Assembly: GCA_015501585.1 (NCBI GenBank)
Contig: JADNRY010000106.1
Span: forward strand, 62,001-126,000
DNA: 64,000 nt
Direction: 5' to 3'
Source: Rhodocollybia butyracea
Taxonomy: Eukaryota; Basidiomycota; Agaricomycetes; Agaricales; Omphalotaceae
Below the pieces are notes generated by a model. It saw only the letters and a list, made by a program, of their open reading frames with translations, had not been told where the DNA came from and searched no databases. The position numbers and the translations under genes are program-made. Of the stretch, positions 21,493 through 32,950 are shown piece after piece (the first letter of the stretch is position 1; the number at the start of each line of letters is the position of its first letter).

Positions 21493-22860
21493 ATGGCCTC
21501 TTCTTTCTTCAAGCCACAGGCTCAGAACGCTCAGAACACTAAATCGGCTGAAAAACATGCAGATCCCAGTTTACAGCCATGGGTCGAGAAATAGCAAGTT
21601 TAACGAAAGTCTCTGAGTGAATTTTACTAAAATATGCCACTCAGCCGACCAAAAACAATTGACGACGTCTCCGCCCAAGACCACACAGTTGCGGTGTTGC
21701 GCAAGACACTAACGTCCACAAATGTAAGAAAAACGCGTAAAATGCAGCATAGAGACTTATTATCCGTTTAGCTTCCTCATATGCTTTTCTATGGGCCTCC
21801 TGGTACTGGAAAGACATCGACAATCCTGGCTCTCGCAAGACAGCTTTTCGGGTACGTGCTCTCTCTCTATATGCTTGCCTCATTCTTATCCAATTTAGAC
21901 CCGACAACTTTCGGAGTCGCGTTCTTGAATTAAATGCCTCTGACGAGCGAGGCATATCAATTGTACGCGATAAAGTCAAGAATTTCGCTAGACAGACGCC
22001 TCGCGCTCAGGCAGTATCGTCCGATGGGAAAGAATATCCTTGTCCACCTTATAAAATCATCATTTTGGATGAAGCCGACTCTATGACACAGGACGCGCAG
22101 GGTGCACTGCGTCGAATAATGGAGACCTATGCGAGGATAACACGTTTTTGTTTGGTGTGCAACTATGTAACCAGGTACTTGATCTATTGACTCTTTTGGT
22201 GTCTTCATTCTTCACTCTTGGTACACAGGATTATTGAACCACTTACCTCAAGATGCTCCAAATTCCGGTTTACTCCGCTTGATCATTCATCATCGTCTAC
22301 TCGAATAGCTCACATTGCTTCGGAGGAAGGCATTCACCTTGAAAGCCCGGCTGTCGATGCGCTGATAACCACTTCTGCAGGCGATTTGCGTCGTGCCATT
22401 ACCTATCTTCAATCTGCCCATCGACTTTCTTCATCTACAGAACCAGCAATACCTATAACACATCGCGACATTCAAGAGATTGCCGGTGTCGTACCAGACA
22501 ATGTTATCAATGACTTTGCGCAGACTTTAGGCATTGAGCTAGACACAGGGATGCAAGTTGATGGCATGGGCAAGCCAGGTTTCGACCGTATCCGAAATAA
22601 AGTGAGAAATATCATTCGCGAGGGATATTCTTCGACACAGATATTGGCTCAGGTAAACTCGCTACGTGGAATTGCTTCATTTTGCTGACTGTCAGTTTCA
22701 GCTTCATGATATAGTGATTTTGCATCCCACTTTGAACGGGAAGCAAAAGTCAAAATGCGCTCTTATATTCGCTGAAGTGGACAAGGCACTTTGTGACGGT
22801 GCGGACGAAGAACTTTGGATATTAGAGGTGGCCCTACGAGTTCACAAGGCGATTGCATAA
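21493..22860 (+). CDS. RFC2: Replication factor C small subunit (Rfc2, human RFC4 type)
   Basis: This is one of the small AAA+ subunits of the clamp loader that places PCNA on primed DNA. The start is [14 protein letters not shown], then [16 protein letters not shown]. Walker A reads [11 protein letters not shown], Walker [11 protein letters not shown], and the RFC box and sensor 1 follow ([35 protein letters not shown]). Sensor 2 is [13 protein letters not shown]. The C-terminal collar ends [21 protein letters not shown]. Residue pattern and length match human RFC4/yeast Rfc2 better than the other small subunits. The first intron (21594-21644) uses a GC donor (gcaagt), needed to join …EKY and RPK…. 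Confidence 0.95.
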
Positions 22861-22943
22861 ATTATTAATATCGATACAAACTTGTATAATTAGCCTGTAC
22901 ATGCATGAAATTATGATGCCACATGCAAGAAAACGTGAAATCA

Positions 22944-24040
22944 TTAGAATAAAACAACTTGTATTTTTCCTGCTTTTATCGCCTCCAAAACTTTAGGGCT
23001 ACCAAGTACTGTTCTAAACACTTCATCCCTTGTTTCTGAAATCTCGAGCAGGTTTCGTTTCTTGGCATCTCTAAAGGTGATGTCTAGCATGATATGGGAA
23101 AGGGCTGATATTGTTAAAGCATCTCATCATGCAAAAGTAAGACCACAAGCAAAGATATCAGCTATGATTGCATACCTGTCTCGCACAGAAGTTTGCCCAC
23201 CCTCCCTGGGGTTCCAACGGCTGCGCCTACTTTGGTGCGTTTGAGATACGAGGAATGCTCCGCAAGTTTGAAGTGGCGCGCAAAGAGTTTAGCGACTTCT
23301 CCACCCTTTTCACCGCGTAGCCGTTTGTCTTTCAGGATCCTTGTGACATCAGCGACTCTAAGAGCAGCCCCGGTGATGAATAAAAGAGTTGGAGATCCTG
23401 GATTTTTAGACTTTTGTGATAGTCGGGTATGAAGGTTTGGAAGAGCTTGGTGTAAATGAATGATTAGAGGTAAGAAAGAGTCATAGATATTCCTACCCTT
23501 GATAATGAAGTCGGTCAAATGCTCTAATGTCCTCGGACCAGTCCAGTTGGTTGTATCTGCAATTGAAGATACTGCATACGCATGAGTATGACTACGGACA
23601 AGGATATAGAAAGCTGAACAAACCCGGAATTCGTATATCTTCTAGTTCCAGAGCTGACAATTTAGAAAAAGTTTTTGCTTGCATAGAGCAGATGTAATCA
23701 GCGGATTCGTGTGGAGGCCCCTCCGCTATCGATTGAGGCTGCGCTGAATCTGTAGATTCAATCAGCTTCCGCCGCTGGAGGCTCTCGCGTTTAGAACATG
23801 TTTTTTTTAAATGAACAGATAATTATGGCTTACTTTGGCTTTACGTTCTTTGGTTTTCTCTTTTTGCTTTCGTTTTTTTGCTTGTCGAGCAGCAGAATCA
23901 TCTACTGAGGGGCCTGCTTGTTCTTCCGTAGAAGGAGAGTCTCCCACTTCGCCCGCTGAGCCTTCGAGGTCGTCGTCTGAAGCAGCCAGGTATTCATCGT
24001 CCAGAACATAATCATCTAAATCGTCTCCTCCAGTATTCAT
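22944..24040 (-). CDS. CMS1: Cms1-like ribosome biogenesis protein (CMSS1 family)
   Basis: The gene starts MNTGGDDLDDYVLDDEYLA with an acidic N-terminus, followed by a basic stretch (RQAKKRKQKEKTKERKAK). The conserved core has LLFITGAALRVADVTRIL and KVGAAVGTPGRVGKLL, the helicase-like motif that marks Cms1/CMSS1. It ends EAIKAGKIQVVLF. Cms1 is a nucleolar 90S pre-ribosome factor; the core resembles DEAD-box motifs but lacks the Walker A and DEAD residues. A longer upstream frame to 24100 is hydrophobic and more likely 5' UTR. The gene is divergent from the ERI1-like gene with 142 bp between. Confidence 0.88.
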
Positions 24041-24182
24041 AGCGAAGAAGACCGTTGTAATTGCAAGACAAAAACAAAGAAGGTTAAACGGACCAGACAA
24101 TAAGCGCTTGTTGTTGCTGTGAATGTTCCATCATTCTTCCAAACGACAATACTGACAATCATAACCTAGGCATTGAAATCTC

Positions 24183-25425
24183 ATGCTGGAACCTACCAAT
24201 GTTTATATTTGGACTATAGTTAGCGCCGTGTTTATCGTGGTCCTTTACCTGAAACTTTCGAGTTCTTCCCCCCTTTCCCTGCGTCAAAGTACCCCAGGCA
24301 TGCGAGATGATCCCGCGAAAGGTTGGAGACTCAATGCAACCTTTCAGGATTGAAACTCATCTACAGATGCACAAGTCCAGGAAACTCCCGACTCCGCTTT
24401 AGCTCAACTCGTACAACCTTATGATATATTCCTCGTGCTCGACGTGGAAGGAACTTGCGAGCAAGGGTCTGGTTTTGATTATCCCAACGAAATAATTGTA
24501 TGAGTCTACTTTTGTTTCGATGAGTCATTTCTCAGTATTGTTGACTTAAAAGGAATTCCCTGTATGCCTCATGAAATGGAAGGACAAGCAAAGACGTGAA
24601 CTGGTAGTCATTGATGAATTCCGCAGTTTTGTACGACCTTCTTGGAGGCCAACTCTCACCAGGTTTTGCGAAGAGCTTACCGGAATAACTCAGGTCGCTA
24701 AGTATCTGAATTATGCATCTGTGGCCGATAACTAAAATCCCTATTCAGTCTCAAGTTGATAATGCTCCATATTTTCCTCGGGTGCTTGAATCTGTATTTG
24801 AATTTCTGATAGAGCATGGTGTTCTCGAAGGAAGTTCTGGTAAACCCCTCCAACGGTTCTGCTGGTGCAGTGATGGGCCGTATGATGTTAGAGACTTTGT
24901 TGTTAAACAATGTTTCATCTCCGAAGTAAGAAATAACATTTTAAAGCTGAAAGGGAACTCATACAATATGTTAGATTTCTATTCCTACATGGCTCAGAGG
25001 TGATATCCTGGACGTTAATAGGCTGGTAACCGACATCATTATCATGCAAAACTATCGAGGCAGAAAAATGAAAGCCATGCTCGTACGTGACTGAAGCTGG
25101 TCAAGCTGTGAAGGCTGATCATGAATTACCCTGTTCAGGCTCGCAATCATCCACGACGACCATCCATGAATATTAGCTCGCAGCTTCGAGCTCTTGAGTT
25201 ACCTGCGTTTGAAGGGCGGAAACATTCCGGTATCGATGTGAGTGAAGGTTTCCTAGTCCATACATTGAGTATTCATTCGTCCTCGTATAGGACGCTCGAA
25301 ATATTTCTAGAATTGTTTCTGAGTGTGCCCGCAGAAATATTTGTTTAAAACCAAATACTCATATAAACCCGAATCGACGTTGGGGCTGGATGGGTAAACC
25401 GGGTCAAGTTGTTCTTCCAGAGTAA
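24183..25425 (+). CDS. ERI1-like 3'-5' exonuclease (DEDDh) with N-terminal membrane anchor
   Basis: The enzyme belongs to the ERI1/Snipper exonuclease group that trims histone mRNA, 5.8S rRNA or siRNA ends. Catalytic residues are visible: DVEGTC (DxE, about residue 85), CSDGPYDVRDF (third Asp) and KHSGIDDARN (His and last Asp). Also present are NEIIEFPVCL, GITQSQVDNAP and TWLRGDILDVNRLV. It ends GKPGQVVLPE. Splicing a 45-nt first intron (GCGAAAG|gttgga…ctacag|ATGCA) preserves an N-terminus reading VYIWTIVSAVFIVVLYLKL, a clear single membrane segment at residues 7-25. Known ERI1 proteins are soluble, so a membrane form is unusual. The alternative is that translation starts inside the first exon at a later ATG (MRDDPAK). 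Confidence 0.88.
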
Positions 25426-25653
25426 TGATATCTCATTGAGGCTAACTTGACATGTTTAAGCCTGTGAATGTCGAGTGCGGATGTTTTACGAATCTTCCAA
25501 TACACATGGGTTCATCTTGCAGCGCTCGACTCACTGGACATAAGTAGAACTCATCATAAACAGCGACAAGGAACCAAAGCATTAAAACAACAAATAAATA
25601 AATACACATACAGTACAATAATGTAGACACAAACCTTACAGTACAATACGGAC

Positions 25654-27705
25654 TTAAAAATCGCCGAGATCTACCTCAATGTTAGCCATCACTGAAGTTT
25701 CAAATGACTTGCCAGTGTCGTTGGCTAGCGGTGAGGCTGCTGGCTTCGCATCTTTTGAGGGTGTGGAAACTGCAGGTGTACCGGACCTACATACGGTTAT
25801 GATAAATTCTTTAGTGGAAAGGACCAAAGGGTCAGCGTACCTTGACGGTCCTGGGGTGGGTGTAGCAATCAGCGATGTCCTAGGTATAATCTTTAGCCGT
25901 GCACTAGGATCGACCGGGGTAGACGTTCCACTCCCACTCTTCGCAAGCTTCCTCTCTCTCCTCTTCCTTTCAGCTTCCTGCTGCTCCGCCCTCCTCACAG
26001 CCTCTGCATTTGCCTTTCTATTTTTCTCACTCAACTTCATCAATACATCGCTGCCCTTTCCACTCTCTCCTTTGTCCCCAGTTGAAGTCCCATTGGCACT
26101 ACTGCCGTACATCGCATCGAATTCAACAATTTGTGCATCAAGTTCTGCTAGCTCCTTAAGATCTTGCCGACGTTGAGCTAGGGTACGGGCTTGGTTGAGA
26201 CGAGAACGTTCGAGGGTTGCCCAGCCAGAAGGTCTTTGAGAAGTAAGTGAACGGTTTTTTTCGAGCATGTTACTGATGTCGCTCTCGGTATAACGCTGAT
26301 TGATGAGTCGAGCCATCTCAGCAAGTTTGGTTTCAATTTCGGTTTTTGTTGGGATAGAAACACGTTCCTTATTACAGACAGCTTGGAGACGATGGAATTC
26401 TTTCTGCAGACCAGTTCAGAGAACATACAGAGCGAGGTAGGAGAGAGCGAACTTCAGTGAACTTTGAATTTGATATTCGGTCCAAACTAAATAGCTTCCT
26501 GGCGCTACCATGAACGAGTTCTGCTTGTCGGTCAAACATCTTCTCTTCAATCTTGTACGGCTTGATAGTTTCTTCCGCTAGATCTACATATGGTTTTAAT
26601 ATACCCAGTAGACTTAAGAACAACAACAACCCACGAGATATTTGGCATATCCGATATACAGGCTGACCATCTTCGTCACCAATAAGATATCTGACCCACA
26701 TTCCCTTGATATACTGGCCAAACCAAGGTGCGAGGAGATGCTTGACCAACAGGTGACGTGACAGCCGACAACGCTCAAGGTCTTCAATGGAAGCCGGTTT
26801 GTCATCTTTTTGAACTGGTTTACTACCTCCGTTGAGCAGCCGGCGTTCACGCTCTTCTTCCTGCTCATCTTTAGTGATCACACCATCTTCATCCTCGTCG
26901 TCCGAGGTCTCCATGTCCATCGGAGAGGAAGATCGTTCTCGTTTGGGAGAATAGGAACGGTTCTGCAGAAATTGGATTAGGTAAATTAAAACAAGAGCCA
27001 AATACTTTGAACACACCTTGCTTTTCTCGTCTTTTGCTTTACGTTTGGCTTTAAGCTCATTGAGTTTGTTGCTCTTTTCCTTTGTGGCACCTCGAGCGGT
27101 ATGTTGTCCTAGAAATAAGTTGATATTTGGGAATAGGCACGCATAGACTCGACACACGTTTAGCTGCCTTGGCTACTCCGGTGGTTCCATCGTCCGAGTC
27201 TCCTTTTTTTTCCCGCTGTTGCTGGACCATACGCGACAGTAATTTCTTGTCTAGCATTTTTTGTCGTTCTTCCATTCTCGTGGCGATGATATCCTCACGC
27301 TCGATTTCTGGCAATTCTAGGAGCCTATATTTTGGTACCATTTAGTGTTTGGTGGTGTTACACGAGATTCGGGGAGTGGAAAATATTGTTAAGAGGAGGA
27401 AGGATTCAACGGTGTGTCAATAAGTCGCAGTTTATACTGACCGTTGCATGTCAGCTTCGTCCACATATTTGCCTTCAAGAGGATACGGATCATCGTCTCC
27501 TTCCTCGCTCTCTGGCTCATCATCAGATACACTATGACATGTTAAGAGTTATGCAAAACAGAATGATATAGGGCACTCACTCAGCTTTGCGTCTTTTCGA
27601 GGCATGGCCGCTCTTGCTTTTACTGTTGCCGTTCCGTTTACGCTTCCGTTCCTTTCCGGAGTCAGCTTCAACCAGTTCCAGAAGTTCGTCATCAAAGTCG
27701 GACAT
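25654..27705 (-). CDS. RTF1: Paf1 complex subunit Rtf1 (Plus3 domain)
   Basis: Rtf1 links the Paf1 elongation complex to Spt5 and promotes H2B ubiquitylation. The gene starts MSDFDDELLELVEAD. Acidic and basic N-terminal segments follow (SDDEPESEEGDDD; RQKMLDKKLLSRMVQQQREK, the HMD-like region). The Plus3 domain reads LERCRLSRHLLVKHLLAPWF, GMWVRYLIGDEDGQPVYRIC, then IKPYKIEEKMFDRQAELVHG and FSLDRISNSKFTEKEF. A helical region (RYTESDISNMLEKN) follows, and the tail is Ser/Thr/Pro-rich and ends ANIEVDLGDF. At least six introns interrupt the gene. Confidence 0.95.
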
Positions 27706-27959
27706 TTGAGGGATGGTGGTAGCTGAACAAAATATTGAACAATAACTGCTGTTCAATGTTGCTCGGAATTAAGCGTCGATGATTACACGTGACTCTCATG
27801 AGTCATCGACACTATCAAAGGAAAGACAGGCTAAGTACAACCAAATGATAAATCAGCTTGCGATACAGAGGAATAACTATTAATTAAATATCAACCCACC
27901 ATTGTCCTACGTACATGATAGTCTTACAAATAGTTATGCAGTATTACACAGTATTTTCC

Positions 27960-30250
27960 TCAATCCATCTCCGCACACTCCCGTAGCTCTCGCAAACGCT
28001 TTGAGACTTCGTTCTTAAACTCAGCAATATCAGTACCATTCTTGATGATGGCCCTCACAGTTTCGTCGCGTAATCTGTTTACTCGTTCCACTTGTTCGCG
28101 GTAGCTTCAGACAAAAAATCGGACCTTGAAATATGAGAAAGGATATCAAAAACGTACTCGAATTGTAATTGCTGGAGTCGGGATTTGGCGCTCATTCCAT
28201 TCACGTATGCAGCTTTCTTGGCGTTGGCGACCATAGACTCGAGATTTCTAGCCGACTCGCCCGCTGTGAAGGCATCCCGTTGTGCAGCCTAGGAAACAGA
28301 AGTTAGCTTAGGATAGAGAAGAGAGCTCGACAAAGACTGATTGACGTTATGAAGATCACCCGCTTGCTCATTCACGGCCGCGACTTTCTTCTCCAGTTGA
28401 TTTACTTCGTCGTCAACCGTGTCACACTCTAGCGCCAGCTGTTCGATTTCGTCGTCCACCCTGATTCTCTCATTTTCTACCTCGGCACGTATGGCGCGTT
28501 TAGATTCGGCGACAATGTTGAGAGTGGGTTTGATGATTTTCTTGATATCCGAACCAGAAAGCATCTGCAGGGGATCTGAAGACGCGGTGTTCAGCTCTAA
28601 GGTGAGGTCGATATCACTATTTGGAGGCGGAAGTGGTGGTAAAAGTCCCAATGATGTAAGAGACATGGTGTATGTATGGAGGACTTCCTCGGCGGCAGAA
28701 ATACGGTTCGCAAGGCTGACTTCCAACGACATCACCGTCCGTTCTGTATCAGAAATTTTTTGTGTAAGATCCTCTATGTTACGCGATAGCATTTCATAGT
28801 CTGTCGTCATTCGACTGGCTTCTTCTGGTGATAAATTTTGCTCTCGGACAGTATGGTTGAGCCCTTCATGCTCCGCCTTGAGTTGCTCCAAGTATTCAGC
28901 TGTCATACGTGAGTCGCTATTCGTACGCCAAGGGAGCACCGTACCTCGTTTCACCAATTCTGCCTTCTCTGCAGCGATTGCCTCGTTATGCTTCTTCCTC
29001 TTTGAATCATGGAACCCTTGAATTCGATGAAACTTCTCATCGTCTATCATGAGTTGGTCATGCATTTTCCGGAGTTCAGTGAGAGGATCCTGGCGAAACT
29101 ATTAGCCCAGGCCAAACATCCAATACGGAGGGACAGACATTAGCAGTCATCAACTTATCGTATTCAGCTTTGGCTTCGCTCAACTGCTGAAGTTTGAGAT
29201 CAAGGTCCTGCTGAACACGTTCATTCTTCTTGGCTACGTTTTTCAAAGGGTTTTTCACTATTTTATGAGTCGGATGACTAACCATATCTATCCTGGAGAA
29301 ATTGCTTTGGCTCTACGAAATCGTCGTCCCCGTCTAACCATAAGGCGTACGCGTTCTGGTAATACTCGAACGCAAGCGCGCGCTGATCCAACGAGTCTTG
29401 GAATTCTTCTGGGACGCTGACTGGATCCTGCAAAGTTTTGTGGGCACTTTCAATGTAATGATCCTTCATCTGCGAAGACCCATGTTTCTTAAGAAAAAAA
29501 AAGACCGATAAACGAGACAGATATTCACCTTACAAAGCTCGACCAACCAATGTAGTACACCAAGAAGGTGAGGCCACGAGTGGGGACTTCCTACAGCTGC
29601 AAGCCATTTGTTGTCCATAGCGTGAGCATAAGGATAATGAAGTGCTTTGAGCGCGGGGATGAATTCCTCCTCAAATTTAGCATCAGGATCGATAGGGAAA
29701 AAAGGGTCAATATGGTTGACCAGGAATTCGAATATCGAGCGGTACATTTTATTCTGGACGTTAGACAGTGCATTGTTGGGGATCGCTAGTCCGGATTTCT
29801 GTATATAGATGACGATATCTAAACGCATCTGGGCCTGGAAGTTTTTATCCTTGATAGGACGAGGGTCTTTCTGAGGTTGACTGTTGGTAACCATAGGAGT
29901 AGCTCCGGGGCCTCCAGCCCATATGGACCCACGCCGTGCACTACTAAAGCAGAGTTTAGCAAGAAGCGATTTCAAAGTGACAGAACTCACTTGGTTAAAG
30001 GGTTCTTCCCATAGTTTTGCTTGGAGGTGCTCATGAGCAAAGGATTGGAGCTGAGTGATTTGGCCATTGAATGTCTAGGATTAGTACCAGGAGGAGCAGG
30101 ATATTGCCGTATCGCAGGCCCAGCAAGCGACATTCGCTGACCCGAACTGGGCGTTGCCTTTTTCGCTGTGGATGGCAGCGGTATTGCGGAGCGAGGTTGG
30201 CCATTAGAATCGCTGAGCTGCAACGTCCGCCGGCGAGCGTCGTTTAACAT
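27960..30250 (-). CDS. NDC80: Kinetochore protein Ndc80 (Hec1)
   Basis: Ndc80 is the microtubule-binding subunit of the four-protein Ndc80 complex. The N-terminal basic tail (MLNDARRRTLQLSD…SLSSNPLLMSTSKQNYGK) is the Aurora B-regulated region. The calponin-homology domain reads DPRPIKDKNFQAQMRLDIV, FEFLVNHIDPFF, EEEFIPALKALHYPYA and WPHLLGVLHWLVELCK. A long coiled coil follows (LDLKLQQLSEAKAEYDKLM; MTTDYEMLSRNIEDLTQK). The last exon, with RLRELRECAEMD, ends at a TGA at 27960. Its partner Spc24 lies at 44998-45803. Confidence 0.95.
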
Positions 30251-30347
30251 GATGCAAGTAAACAGAAGGTTCGCGACTGGTCACGCGTTGAGCAGCAGCA
30301 CGTGACTCTGTAACGCTGACTAAGCTCTCAGTACTTGACCAGCTCGA
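30251..30347. promoter_or_regulatory. 97-bp shared promoter with MCB and E-box
   Basis: The gap between the Ndc80 and Mog1 start codons contains ACGCGT at 30283-30288 and CACGTG at 30299-30304, 10 bp apart. The MCB fits a cell-cycle gene such as Ndc80. Which gene each element serves cannot be told from sequence. Confidence 0.55.
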
Positions 30348-30981
30348 ATGTCCACCTCTCTGAACCTTTTCGGCGGTGCGATCACCACAATCGCTCCCTC
30401 TAATCTCATAGATGCCTCGTCAGTGACCTCTCTTTATCTTATGCCCAAATTTTACTTGTTGATTAGCGCTATTCGACAAGTTCCTGATACGCAGGAAGTA
30501 TTACTTTATCCAGACTCGAGTATCAGCATCATTGTAGAAATACTTCAAAGAGTGGAACCAAATGATAACCATGATGCGGTCAAGTAAGATTCAAGCTCAC
30601 GTTCACTTGAGATTGGATACTCACGCACTGTGTAGGTTTCATTTCGACTCTTTGGCTCACGATAATGATGCTGTATCCAGTCAAGTGCTCTCTACAGATG
30701 TCATTCCTAATGATAGAGGAGATGCTACACCATCTATTATCACCCTTTCGGGCTCCCAACGTGTTCCCAAGTTCAACAGAACGGTTCCAGATGAAGTTCG
30801 AATTATGATGGCTCTCTATCGTGTCCAGGATAAGGGTATTGATCTGGTTGTTACATTTAACATTCCAGTTGTATCACAAGATGGTGGGGCAGTGCAAGAG
30901 GAACAGCTTGACCGACCTCTGCAAGATTTTGACGTATTTGCTAGATCTCTATGCATTCAGGACTACAGTCTCTTTGCTTGA
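30348..30981 (+). CDS. MOG1: Ran-binding nuclear import factor Mog1
   Basis: Mog1 binds Ran/Gsp1 and stimulates nucleotide release, supporting nuclear transport. Three exons join through two GT-AG introns (DAS|AIRQ near 30418-30467; KF near 30585-30636) to give about 185 residues. The family signature is intact: LFGGAITTIAP at the start, then RQVPDTQEVLLYPDSSIS and IIVEILQRVEP. The C-terminal half (DEVRIMMALYRVQDKGIDLV, TFNIPVV) is the typical sheet edge. It shares its promoter with Ndc80. Confidence 0.92.
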
Positions 30982-31106
30982 GAACAGCTCTTTCAAGGAT
31001 ATTTTTTCCCGTAGTAGTCCTTACCGATTCACCTGGATATATACATACTTATCACATACGCGATGGATATAGAAAGATGATATACCACAGGAGTAACGAT
31101 CATCAG

Positions 31107-32772
31107 CTACCGTACACCCCCATGGGCACTATTATCCAATTCCTCCTCCTCCGGCTCTTCAACAATCCGTTCGCGTACGGTGTGGGCTGCCTCTGCGGCG
31201 GCTTTACTTTCCTTCTTCCGTTTGGCAGATTCTTTGAGTTTCTCCCACCGTTCGCGAAATTTAACAATCATAGCTTTCTAAAAGCAAAGTGGATATTCAG
31301 AATCAGTTCGACTTACTTGAGGTCAACGTACGTTCTTCTCATTCTCGATGCGTACTAGGCGCAATTCTTCCTCAAGCTCTTTGACCCGTCGCATATACTG
31401 TCCCTCGCGCGCAGTATGAATGCCTGGTATGGGAAGGGCAGAAGCCGGTACGTTCAAATTCAGAGACGCAAAGTCCGGTACTACCTGCCCTCGCTGTGCT
31501 ACAACTGAGGCTCCCATTGCCCGCTGCGCCTGGTACCGGATATTTTTAGCAGATTTGAACAAAAGAAAGGGAATACTCACCTCTTTTGAAGCTTGCACTA
31601 TACTATCGCGGAGTTGCATGTCTTGTTCCTTCCGCATCTGCAGCACACGTTCCGTGGTCTCCAAACGTTTCTGTATTGACTCTAGTTCGGCTTTCAGAGT
31701 TATGTTCTCTTTCTTTAGAGATAAAGTTGTGGTTTCGGAGGGTATAACGAAGAATGATCCCGAGAGCTCGTCACCTATTGTGGTTTATTAGATATTACCA
31801 TAGGAAAGATTAAACCTCACCCTCTTCAAAGAAATCGTCCTCATCTAGGTCGGGATCGGAGCTAGAGAATGGTTTGGACGAACTAGAAGAGAGCGTGGGT
31901 TTCCTTGTCAGAGGCGATCTTCCCATACCGAACTTTCGCGTAAGCCTGGAAACAATTGGCTCCTCGGGCTCTGTATCGCTACTAAGATTCATATCCCGAA
32001 GTGGATCTCGTTGCGGTGATGATGTTCCATTGGCTACGTCAGGACCAAGAGGTATAGTGGCAAAAGCCACAGGTTGTGAAAGGTTGTCCAGCATTCCTTG
32101 CATAATGTTCCAGAATTGATTAAATGAGTCTCCTGGATCAGACTACCACGAAATAAGAGGCAGAAAGCAGAGAAAGAACCATACTATACTTACCCGCTGA
32201 CCGCCCAAAAGCATGAATGATTCATCGACGGTGCCCTGCGAGTCAGTCAAGTGCTGTTGTGGAGGTGGAGAAGGTATAGTCCGGGATGGGCCAGCGATTG
32301 GTTGTGAGTTGGGCTGAACTCCAGAGTTGGTATGAACCGGGTCAGGTTTCTGTGGCAAAGTAGGGTCTTTGCCTTCACTTTTCAGCTTTGCGATCTTCTT
32401 TTCCAGTTCTTTCGCTGCTCTTTGGTGTTCATTTACAAGCATCTGTAAGGTACGCTTGGTCTAGCAATTCGAATTGAGCAGATATACGCCAGATGCAAAG
32501 AAATGGGCTACTGATGGATCGTTTGTGCGCTCCACTGCGACGTTGTAAGCTTCCATGGCTTTGAAGTGTTCCTGCGAAGCTAAAATGAGCAGCCCACTTG
32601 ACAGACTCTAAGTAGATATTTAAATTAGGTTAGAGGTTGGAACTGAACTTGTTTGAATATTCGTCGGCCGAAGCTGCATGCGAATGTGCCTAAATCGATA
32701 TTAACCTTCAAATTATCGGAACGCAGTAGAGAAATTTACAGCGTTCATAGGTAGTTCAATGGGAGGAGACAT
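31107..32772 (-). CDS. MIT-domain coiled-coil protein, candidate Atg38/NRBF2-type PI3-kinase subunit
   Basis: The gene starts MSPPIELPMNAAHSHAASADEYS. An N-terminal MIT-like helical bundle spans several tiny exons (LLILASQEHFKAMEAYNVAV, LVNEHQRAAKELEKKIAKL). Then come a Pro-rich linker, an amphipathic stretch WNIMQGMLDNLS, a Ser-rich acidic region, LSGSFFVIP and two coiled coils (LKKENITLKAELESIQKRLE; YMRRVKELEEELRLVRIENE). It ends HGGVR. An MIT domain followed by a SFxVxP-like turn and coiled coil is the order seen in Atg38/NRBF2, which bridges the Vps15-Vps34-Atg6-Atg14 complex in autophagy. The family call rests on architecture. Another MIT protein of endosomal sorting is the main alternative. 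Confidence 0.55.
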
Positions 32773-32950
32773 GACTGTAATAAGAAAACAGAGAAGTTCT
32801 GGCAAACAAAATTAGCGCCGACGTTTGCGATTGCTCATCTCCTCTTCGAATTCGCCCCTACAGAAAATGTCAGAATTAGGAGACCGGAGGAAGAATGCAC
32901 AAGTATAAAGCCTAGCTACAGCTGGAGCTGCTTCCGGCTCTTACTCTACC

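Noticed and set aside
24041..24100. Upstream in-frame ATG of Cms1 (MSGPFNLLCFCL…)
   Set aside because: The extra 20 residues are hydrophobic and unlike the family. The start at MNTGGDD fits known Cms1 acidic N-termini.
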